The notes beneath the pieces were generated by a model. That model was not told the DNA's origin, did no database searches, and saw nothing but the letters and a program-made list of their open reading frames with translations. Shown in pieces: positions 55,620 through 64,000 of a DNA stretch of 64,000 nt. Position numbers and translations under genes: made by a program. Within the stretch, counting starts at the first letter, position 1, and every line of letters begins with the position of its first letter. This DNA is from Malus domestica (Eukaryota > Streptophyta > Magnoliopsida > Rosales > Rosaceae): contig NC_091664.1 in assembly GCF_042453785.1 (NCBI RefSeq), positions 2,285,001 to 2,349,000 of the forward strand, written 5' to 3'.

Positions 55620-56070
55620 CCAAAAAAAAAAAAAAAAAAAAAAAACAGCTTCATCCAAAAAGCTTCACCCGAAAAGCTTCACCTCCAAAACTTCACCCAA
55701 AAAGCTTCATCCAAAAAGTTTCACCCAAAAAGCTTCATCCAAAAAGTTTCACCCAAAAAGCTTCACCCACAAAGCTTCACCTAAAAAGCTTCACTCACAA
55801 AACTTCACCCAAAAAGCTTCATCCAAAAAGTTTCACCCAAAAAGCTTCACCCACAAAGCTTCACCTAAAAAGCTTCACCCACAAAGCTTCACCCAAAAAA
55901 CTTCACCCGGAAAGCTTCACTTAAAAAAGCTTCACCTACAAAGCTTCACCTAAAAAAGCTTCACCTAGAAAGCTTCATCTACAAAGCTTCATCTACAAAG
56001 CTTCACCATCAAAGCTTCACCTAGAAAGCTTCAACACCAAAGCTTCACCTACAAAGCTTCAACACAAAAC
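55620..56070. repeat. 14-bp minisatellite with AAGCTT in most units, preceded by poly(A)
   Basis: A 25-base A run (about 55622-55646) is followed by roughly 29 units of a 14-bp repeat, CTTCACCCAAAAAG with variants, to about 56065. Most unit boundaries form AAGCTT. ORFs through it (KLHPKSFTQKASPKK-like) are artefacts of the repeat. Confidence 0.9.
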
Positions 56071-57722
56071 CTTGCTCCAAATAACCAAATTTTGTTCACA
56101 AAACCCAAGATGCCCTTGAACTTGTACAAAAACACTTGGGTAAACATAAACATTTTTTGTTTTACACCCACAAGGGCCCAAAATCTTCCTTCTTATTTAT
56201 TCACTTATATACGTTCCCAAACATATTATAATAGATCCAACAACAAGCCAAAGTCCCAGGTTTCTTAATGGACAAAAGTACAAACAATTCATCAATAATG
56301 CAGGTGCTACAAAAATTGGAATCTGCCCCAAAATAGAAATCCAACCCAAGAGACTTTTTTCTCTCTCTCCCTCTTCCGCCTCCTTTCATCAATCAAATTT
56401 CTGCAACCTCTGCTCTTCTCCAATGGAGCTGAATTTTGGACACCCTATAGTTTTTGAGCATATGAACAACTTTCAAGAAGGAACCATTTCTGTTTGAGCG
56501 ACGGAAATTAAAGTGTTGAAGCTCCAAACATGACAGTCGGATTCTTGCAGATTTCGAAGCTGCTGTGATGTTTCGAAGATCTGGAAATATTTAACCATTA
56601 GTTCATTCTGAATTTTTGATATGTTATGAAAGAGACGATGAGGAACAACTTTAATGAAGAAAGCATGCTGATCTGAACAATAGAAAATGGAGTTTCGAAG
56701 CTCACAACAAATCTGACGGGTTGACAGAAAAATAATAACCAGTCATTCATCATACCTGAATTTCTTGAGTTATACAGCTCCGAGGGATCTCAATTTTGGA
56801 TATGTTGTAGTTCACAAGTTAAGGAACAACTTCGATGAAGAAAGTATGTTGATATGAGCAAGAGAAAAGGGAGTTTTTGAAGCTCACAACAAGTCTGACG
56901 CGTTGATATACAAATGACGAACAATCACTCATCGTACCTGAATTTCTGGAGTTGTACTGCTCCGATGGATCTCCAATTCGGATATGTTGTAGTTCACGAG
57001 CTAAGGAACAACTTTCATGAAGATGGTTTTGCGATCTGAGCCACAGAAAATGGTATTATATTGAAGAAACTCTAAAGGCAGACTAAAGGAAAGCAAAAAT
57101 GGTAAAGCAAAGCAAAAGAAAAGCTAAAGGAAGACAAAATCATGGCACATGATAATGAGTCATACCCTACCCCTCATTGGATTCGAATACACCCATCCTC
57201 CAAAATCATGACAAAGGCCACATTATAGATATCTGTACAAACATTCCAAAGAAAAAGGGAGGGAGTAAAAAAAAAAAAAAGGGCCTAGGCCTCCACTTCT
57301 TTGGGCCTAACACATCTTCATAACAAAAAAAAAACAATATATGAAGAAAGAGCCCTGGGTTACCACTTCGAAAAGAAACAAGTGAAGTTTTCCTACTCAT
57401 GACATTGACTACTAGCTAGACACCTCATTCGGCAACTCTCTTCGCCTGAAGACTTGGGGGACTCCCACCATATGCTACTGCACCTTGATACTCGGCAGTC
57501 TCACAAATTAAGGGAACACTACCTCAAACTACATGCTTCACTCACAAAGCTTCAACAATACAGGTTTCAACAAAAGCAAAAATTCAAAGAACTTTATGAA
57601 GAAGGCTTTGGTGTATTTAACACAATATGTTGAAATGAAGCAAAGCTTATTTATTAATATTTTCGATAAGCCACAAATATGTACATATACATGAGTCAAA
57701 ATAAACAAACAAAAGGGAGCCT
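56071..57722. other. Tat internal noncoding region with 182-bp tandem units
   Basis: GAAGCTCACAACAA occurs at 56697 and 56879, and GGATATGTTGTAGTTCACRAG at 56797 and 56980, giving a period of about 182 bp. A diverged third unit may lie at 56430-56680. No ORF is supported here. The function in the element is unknown. Confidence 0.65.
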
Positions 57723-58397
57723 TCACAAAGGTTGCTTAGGGGAAGTCTCAGCAGTCGGTAGAGCCCCAGAAAGAGAAAGCACCGGAGGGTGGTTATCCGG
57801 AGCCTCAGTACTTGACAAAACCCCAGAAGGAGGAGGCATTGGAGGTTCATCATTTGAAGCTTCATTACCAGGTACATCCCCAGAAGACGAAGGCAATAAA
57901 TGTCTTTGGAACAAACCCACAAACCGCTGATGATCAAGTAAAACCTTACCATCAGATTCCTTCATCTGGTCAAGCTTCCTCTTCATGTTTGTAGCATAGT
58001 CATGGGCGAGCCGGTGCAACTGCTTATTCTCATGCTTGAGCCCTCTAATCTCCTGTTTGAGACTCATCACTTCAGCAGCCAATGATTCAACTTGGCGGGT
58101 TCTAGCAAATAGGCGTTGGGCCATATTAGACACAGAACCTGCACACTGAACACTAAGAGCCAGAGAGTCCTTAACAGCCAACTCATCAGACCGTTTGGAA
58201 AGTAGTCTGTTATCTTTGGGAGTGAGAAGGTTCCTGGCCACCACTGCAGCGGTCATATCATTCTTCATCACAGAATCCCCAACGGTAAGAGGACCAGTAG
58301 GGGATATGAAGGATGGGCGCCATATGTTGTCTGGAGAAGGCGTGGCTGTCTCTTCTCCAAGGTTCAAGTCAAAACGACGGTCGGAGGGTCCAGACAT
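57723..58397 (-). CDS. Antisense coiled-coil ORF 2 (aORF2) of the Tat element
   Basis: 224 residues from ATG 58397-58395 (MSGPSDRRFDLNLGEE), ending SPKQPL. The N-terminal part (RFDLNL, an EAR-like LxLxL-type short motif) is followed by a conserved block KNDMTAAVVARNLLTPKDNR and a coiled coil (RQVESLAAEVMSLKQEIRGL). The C-terminal third is a Pro/Ser/Glu-rich repeat (PPSGVLSSTEAP). No catalytic motif is seen. An equal-length homologue is at 13097-13771. Across residues of about 35-148 the two proteins are identical, while the DNA differs at ten silent positions. That suggests a maintained protein. The DLNL motif might recruit co-repressors, but this is speculation from six residues. Confidence 0.75.
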   Translation of the reverse strand: MSGPSDRRFDLNLGEETATPSPDNIWRPSFISPTGPLTVGDSVMKNDMTAAVVARNLLTPKDNRLLSKRSDELAVKDSLALSVQCAGSVSNMAQRLFARTRQVESLAAEVMSLKQEIRGLKHENKQLHRLAHDYATNMKRKLDQMKESDGKVLLDHQRFVGLFQRHLLPSSSGDVPGNEASNDEPPMPPPSGVLSSTEAPDNHPPVLSLSGALPTAETSPKQPL

Positions 58398-60497
58398 TTT
58401 CAAATGTGTTGAAGAGGGAAAAGGTCAGACAAATCAAGATCTTAGAAGTGCAAGAAATGAGCTTCTACTGGTAGAGATTCAAGTGTGCTGTGGAACTTAA
58501 TGCCAGCCTCTATAAAAATCTGCACTCGACGGAGCTTCAGAAATCGAAGAGGCGTTTGCTTTCTCAAAAGCTGGGCTGCTCAGAGACCACGAGGGCCGAT
58601 CTCAGAAATCGAAGAAGCACCTGCTTTTTCAGCCTCGTCAGCACCTGTCACATGCACACTCAGCTTTGCGGAAATTACGGGCAATTTGTCGAAGATTTCT
58701 GGTGAAGTAGAAAGCACGTGAATCTTACTGTTCAATCACCGCTCTCCATATGCACCATCAACTCCTCGGGTACCACATATAACTTTGTCAAAGATCTCTG
58801 ACAAAGTTTAGGCACGAGAATTTCGAAGTTCCAGCTACCCTACTATTACCCATAAGGGTAAAGAAACAGCACCACTGCTTGACAACTGGAAAGTCCCTAT
58901 GTGTGTCGACCTCCGTGTTTTGCGGCAAGACAGGTTGGCAAGAACGTCCAACCTTTACTCACATTCGAGAAAAGACTCCCAACATAATTACTTTCTCAAA
59001 AACCGGAGTAGCACCGCTTTCCGAATCTCGAGAGTCAGATCCTCGATGGGATTGCTTGTTCGAAAACCGAAGAGGCACAACTCTCAGAACTTCGAGAGCC
59101 AGATTTCCTTAGATAAAGCTTGTCTGTAATCTTCACACGTAACATCAGCTTTCCAGATACCACATACCACTTTTTCAAAGTGCTCTGACAAAATTAAAAC
59201 ACGTGAAGCTGGCAGCTCCCACTACATTGCTGTGACCAGAGGGGTAAAGGAATAGCATTACTACTTGTTATTGGGAAATACCTATATACATTGACCTCCC
59301 TCCTCAACGGACAGGCAAACCTGCAAAAATGCTCAACCCTTTCTCGCGTTCGAAAAGGCACCCTCAACATAACCTCTCGAAATACTTAGCTTTATTTCCC
59401 CCCGATAATACCTCAGCAAATAAGCCACACCAAGAACAAGAGTATCTCATATCATCAGGGTCGAAAGCAAGAGTATCCCATATCATGCTTTCTCCCTGTC
59501 TTTGTCTTTGTCCTTGTCCACACCTGCAGGACAAGGAGAAAGAGAGCAGTCAGTCGGAACCTGAAATCAAACCTCCAATTTGGAACTGACTGCCTGGAGC
59601 CTTTGCCTGGTTGCTTACTTAGCATTGCTCTCGAGTACTCATCCTCAACTGCTGTCAAGGTCACGAATTCCACCGGCAAATACCTCATGACAGTTGATCA
59701 GATATTGGCTCTTTACACTGAAGCTGCCAAGCGTGGATGAGTCACTATGAAGGAATGTTCTGAAGGACCATTTAAATGCAAAGGTTGCACACCACTTCTG
59801 CCATGCAAAAGATTGAAGCAGAAGGTTCAACGGTGAGCTGAAACAGATCACTACAGCACGACACCTTTTCCATACCACATTCATTATTCCGTCAACAGCA
59901 AAAGTATCCCATATCATCAAGGTCGAACGTACTCTAGATTTGATGGACTTGTTTTGACCCTCAAATTTTTGAGTCGGCCTTATACTCTGAAGGGCACCAG
60001 AAAACCCTCCAGTACAGTTCAAGAATAAGCCTGTGGAAAGTTACTTCTTCAAAAGCAAAAGTATCTCATATCATCTCTTATCCATTTGCTTCTCCTTATC
60101 CTGGCAGTTGAATGAGAGACAAGGAGAAGGAGAACAATCAACCGGAAGCCGAAGTCAAACCTCTGATCCTGGGTTGCTTACTTGGAAGTTTGACTGCTTA
60201 CCTTGTCTGTCACCTCTTTCGGCAGATCTCCTAGCTCGGCGACTTGGGAGACTCCTACTATAAGGTTTGTATCGCACTTGACCAAGCCCGAAACTACAAG
60301 TAAGCTTCAAAGTGAAATTGATACATTACCTTGTGCATCTTCATCAGCTAAATACACCATTCCCGGATGGAGGAAAGGTACTTCCAGAGAAAGGCAGATG
60401 AAGATCAGACCACACTTCGATACTTAGAAGTTTCGTGATTACTCAAGGGATTGGATCTTGCAAGTCCCCAACCGAGGAGTTTCCCTCACTCGGGAAC
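58398..60497. other. Tat 3' noncoding region
   Basis: This region contains CAGAAATCGAAGAGGCG-type repeats in their unexpanded form (58545-58620, 58990-59110) and stretches aligned with 13800-17040. No ORF is supported. It may serve as promoter or leader for the antisense genes. Confidence 0.6.
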
Positions 60498-60509
60498 TTA
60501 GGGGAGCAC
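60498..60509 (+). other. Polypurine tract
   Basis: TTAGGGGAGCAC lies directly before the 3' LTR. It is purine-rich but short; plus-strand DNA synthesis probably starts here. Confidence 0.55.
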
Positions 60510-61021
60510 TGTTTGTACCATACTTGACCAATCCCGAAACTACCGAGCACCGGCCAACGCTATACTGTCAAGGACCCAGAAGAGTTCCCCTCCGACCAGG
60601 AGGCCAATCACTACTCGACACGTGTCAAGATTAGAAGCCAATCAGAGCGCAGCACGTGTCGACATCAAGAACCAATCATAACATGACACATGTCAATGTG
60701 ACAAAGCTACAAGTTTTTCTATAAATAGGGGTCATTCCCCCACAATATGGGCTAATGCCATTTGTGTTAAATCATTCACAAGAACTCACTAAATTGAGAG
60801 CTTGATCCTTTGTACTTGTGTAAGCCCTTCACTACTAATAAGAACTCCTCTACTCCGTGGACGTAGCCAATCTGGGTGAACCACGTACATCCTGTGTTTG
60901 CTTCTCTGTCTCTATTCATTTACGTACTTATCCTCACTAGTGACCGAAGCAACCAAGCGAAGGTCACAAAACCTGACACTTTCTGTTGTACCAAAGTCTT
61001 CGCTGATTTTGTGCATCAACA
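60510..61021 (+). repeat. 3' LTR of the Tat element
   Basis: 512 bp, same ends as the 5' LTR with two C/T differences, followed by the AATAT target duplication at 61022-61026. Confidence 0.96.
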
Positions 61022-61026
61022 AATAT

Positions 61027-62385
61027 AAATTAGAAAGAGAAGGGGGAGAGCTTGAACACATATTGGAGGAGTTTTGACACTATCTTTTATCAAATAGGTG
61101 GTGGGCACTAAAACATTCAATTTGACATGGTCAAGCTCATTTACAGTTGTTTATCCACTGAGCATAAGATACACTGTGAATGTAAATGTTATTTTTAAAC
61201 TCGAATCAAAAGCGTGAAATTAACATATTTTTGAAATTTTATTTCATTAAGCTGTGTTACCCAAATGAAGGAATAAATATAGGATGATAGGAAACTGGTG
61301 CATGTTCTCTACAAAGCTTTGCTAGTTCTCTGTTTTCCTCAATTCAATTAAGAGTTTAGACCCACTAATTTATCAGTAAATAAACAAAACAAAAATTATG
61401 ACAACAATTGGACAAAACAAAAGAAACCGTAGAGATTCAGCAGTTAAGTGTCTACAACCTCAAAATTTTACTGAGTTTATGCAACTAAAGGGGCAATCAA
61501 ATTATTAAGTTGTAAACAAAGTATCCAATTTCACGAAAAAAAAGTATCTAATAGCACATTAGATGGTAAACTTGGAATTAACCACTGGATTTTGAAAGAC
61601 AGCATTTAAGATAGATGTGTAAACATGGATACAAATGCTTATCTAAATGGGTAAGGCATGTGTGCTTGTTTTTGTGTCTTCATATGTTTATCACAAAAAA
61701 TAACACAGGGCAATAAAGTATTTTGTCAAATTGGAAATTGTGAATATAAATTTTATTGTATCACAACAGCAGCAATTTTAAGCAAAAAGATTAAATCCAC
61801 CAGTGTTAAATCCTGAAATTCTACAAAGAAAAATACTATGAACACACCCACAACCGAAACACAGAGAAAAAACATGACAGAAAATCTTTCCAAATAAGCA
61901 AAACAAAATAAAAAATAAAAAATAAAAAATAAAACCCATGTGCAAGCAAAACAAAGGAAACTAAATTAAAACACATTCAAATACCTTCAACACAGAGAAC
62001 TTCGGAAATCGAAATCGAAACTCCCAAATTTTCAAAGGCACCGTTTCCTGAAACTGAAAACCAATTTGCATCAGACATTTAGAGAAACTATCAATCCAAA
62101 CACAGAAAATCGAAACCATATAGACTGATAAACATGCAATACATACCTGGAAACGCCGGATTAGATCAGTCCAAACCAATTTCCAATCGAATAAAAAATG
62201 GGGAAAAATCTCTGAAATCGAAAACCAAACGACATCAGACATGCAAAAAAACTATGCGAGGAAACACACGAAACCGAAATCACACGCGATAACAAACACA
62301 CAAAACTTACCTCAAAATGGTCGATCAGATCAGCCCACAAATAATTCGAATCGAATTAAAAATAGGTAGGCATTCGTGACGTGTT
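61027..62385. other. Right flank of the Tat element; no confident gene
   Basis: AT-rich sequence. 62000-62360 has two imperfect tandem units of about 170 bp (AATCGAAAACCAAACGACATCAGACATGC and a diverged earlier copy). The 93-codon minus ORF at 61961-62242 spans them and has no recognised motif. Confidence 0.4.
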
Positions 62386-63915
62386 TTCCGCGTTCGTGTC
62401 GTTTTCGTGTCATATCCGATATCTTAACAGGTCGTGTCGTGTAACATCCGTTAAAATAAACAGGTAAAATGACCCGACCCGAAATTGATCCGATAATATT
62501 AACATGTAATATGACCCTACCCGTTACCCGTTAAGGAAAATATATTTTAAACTAATAAATAATCAAATGAAAAATATAATACTAAATAAGTATATACATA
62601 CCATATTGTTACATCCAAAACATAAAAACGCAATTTTCTTTTAAGGATATTTTCACTTACCTAAAGTCTTTAATAGTTTTTTAATTAATGTAGAAGTGTA
62701 AAGAAATATAGAAAAATATATATAAACGCTTGTAATGACAAGCTTTACAATTTTCATGAAGAGCTTAACTTCGAAATTCGTCACTATAATCATATAAATC
62801 ATACATAAAAATTTCACCGTTGATTGTTGTTTACATTTACGCTTCATTATTCTCATCAAATTTTGTTTTTTAAGATTTTCTTTTTTGAAAACTTGATCTA
62901 TTAGAGGATACAGGAAGATGAACGTTTGGATCGTTGATATTATATTCAGAGTTTTACGGTTAGTGAAAATATTGCTTGATGTTTATAAAGTTTCTACAAA
63001 CTATATGACATTGACTCATATTTCAGTTAATCGTAAATATCGAAATGTGATATCAAAGATCTGAACCGTTCATCTTCTTACATCCGCCAGATGATCATAT
63101 TTTCAAAAAAGAAAATTTAAAAAATGAAATTCAGTAAGAAGAATAAAGCGTAAATGACAATCGACGATTAAATATAAATTTAAGGTTTATGAATTATAGT
63201 GTTTGATTTCGAAGCTGACCCCTTCATGAAAGTTGTAAAGTTTGTCACTATAAGTGATTGTATATTTTTTTTACATTTTTTACACTTCTACAATAATTAT
63301 TATTAATTTCATTAATTTTGCCCTCAAATAAAAAACATTATTCATGAAGGTTTGGAGGATTTTAAAAATCTAAACGATAATGTAAGTGTAACCATTATCT
63401 ACTCGTGGAGGAATAATGATGAATCATGAGTGTTTATATATTCTTTCACATTTTTCATCCTTGTATGTATGTCTTCTTAGTTTTTGCCTATACAAATACT
63501 ATATTAGTTTATTTTAATTTTGGACAACAACATGTTAAGTAAAATTTATCCTAGTAATGATAATAAGGAACTCTCATAATAAAAATAAATAATGACTAAA
63601 ACTTTTTTTTTAAAACTTATATAGAATAATAATACAAAAAAATATATTTAATATAGAATATATTGTATATATTAATATGGCTATTGTATTTTATAATAAA
63701 TCTTTTAGTAATTAAACTTTAAAATTATCAAAATAAATTTTTTTCTTAATAGGTCGAAACGGGTTATCCACGTGTTACCTACGTGTATACCCGTTAAGAA
63801 CCCGTTCTTAACGAGTTACCCGATAATGACCCTATAAGTTATCGTGTTGACCTGAAACTTGTTATTTTCGTGTCGTTTTCGTGTCGTGTCACCGTGTCAT
63901 ATCAAAAACTGCCGG
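62386..63915. mobile_element. Unclassified repeat bounded by CGTGTCGTTTTCGTGTC ends
   Basis: The left edge (62393-62450) and right edge (63860-63900) both carry CGTGTCGTTTTCGTGTC in direct orientation and GACCC/GGGTT-rich subterminal words (ACCCGTTACCCGTTAAGG, AACCCGTTCTTAACG). Between them is AT-rich filler including a fold-back. The ends look like those of an abundant plant repeat, but the class (LTR, MULE or other) is not resolved. Confidence 0.45.
62689..63296. repeat. Fold-back (long inverted repeat) element
   Basis: The left arm 62689-62945 and the reverse complement of 63047-63296 align over about 250 bp: TGTAGAAGTGTAAA, TTTACAAYTTTCATGAAG, GATTGTYRTTTACGCTT, TTTTCTTTTTTGAAAA and AGATGAACG all occur in order in both. 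Weaker pairing continues towards the centre near 63000. There is no ORF. It is a MITE/fold-back nested in the 62386-63915 repeat. Confidence 0.8.
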
Positions 63916-63921
63916 GTCTAG

Positions 63922-64000
63922 TGTTGATGCACAAAATCAGTGAGGACTTTGGTACAACAGAAAGTGTTAAGTTCGTGACCTTCGTTAGATTGCTCCGGTC
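63922..64000 (-). mobile_element. LTR end of another Tat element, cut by the window edge
   Basis: TGTTGATGCACAAAATCAGT is the reverse complement of the Tat LTR 3' end, continuing to GATTGCTCCGGTC at the window end. It differs from the complete element's LTR at several sites; its GACCGGAGCAATCTA variant matches the LTR pieces in the two LTR-LINE chimeras. The element extends beyond the window. Confidence 0.85.

Larger units (their letters stand above)
46132..61021 (+). mobile_element. Complete Tat-lineage Ty3/gypsy LTR retrotransposon (14,890 bp)
   Basis: Two 512-bp LTRs (46132-46643 and 60510-61021) start TG and end CA, and are flanked by the 5-bp target duplication AATAT (46127-46131, 61022-61026). 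A tRNA-Asp-like primer site follows the 5' LTR and a purine stretch precedes the 3' LTR. Internal order: gag-pol ORF (plus), antisense gene 1 (minus), a minisatellite, tandem repeats, antisense ORF 2 (minus), and 2 kb noncoding. Pol has PR-RT-RNaseH-second RNaseH-INT, the dual RNase H layout of the Tat clade (Tat/Ogre/Retand/Grande). The LTRs differ at two transitions only (46215 T/C against 60593; 46580 T/C against 60958). It could be active or recently so. Confidence 0.96.

Noticed and set aside
55480..55953. Two overlapping ORFs of KLHPKSFT-like repeats
   Set aside because: They are translations of the 14-bp minisatellite and poly(A) run, open in more than one frame because of composition.

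Overview
The window is nuclear DNA of a flowering plant. The evidence is spliced host genes with GT/AG introns, plant-type F-box and ankyrin-PGG genes, a Tat-lineage Ty3/gypsy retrotransposon, an RTE-clade LINE with a (TTG)n tail, and a Cassandra-type LTR carrying 5S rRNA sequence. The mix resembles Rosaceae, tribe Maleae (apple/pear); that assignment is inference from family resemblance, not a search.

Layout. 1-744 is a decayed gypsy integrase. 2.3-6.8 kb holds an F-box remnant, a duplicated flank block with a Cassandra solo LTR (4702-4985), and an intact F-box gene (5537-6748, minus). 7.7-9.5 kb holds a MITE and a clathrin light chain pseudogene. 9559-17938 is a composite retroelement inside one 19-bp target-site duplication: an intact RTE LINE ORF, then a promoterless piece of Tat element, then a second LINE 3' end. 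18.6-22.6 kb is an inverted, broken copy of the F-box/ankyrin segment and includes a 1-kb hairpin of two ankyrin pseudogenes. 23.5-32 kb is mostly repeats: a second LTR-LINE chimera, a duplicated 1-kb block, a DUF2828-like pseudogene, a CACTA MITE and a MITE. 32.2-34.2 kb is an ankyrin-PGG gene with two disabling lesions, followed by the second intact F-box gene (36608-37813, minus). 39.5-44.4 kb is the clearest housekeeping gene, a 13-exon TFIIIC90-like WD40/zinc-finger protein of 857 residues. 46132-61021 is a complete, very young 14.9-kb Tat element. The end of the window holds a fold-back element inside a larger repeat and the edge of another Tat LTR.

How the parts relate. The F-box, flank block and ankyrin genes form a unit copied several times, in both orientations and with progressive decay; only two F-box copies remain intact. 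Two retrotransposon systems have reshaped the region. The Tat element encodes Gag-Pol on the plus strand and at least two extra genes on the minus strand, between pol and the 3' LTR. A degenerate relative keeps one of these antisense ORFs open, with only synonymous changes over its central block. RTE LINE 3' ends are fused to Tat LTR sequence at the same junction in two places, so a chimera has propagated.

Limits: coordinates, splice sites and alignments were read by eye. Family names are recognition from motifs; no database was searched.
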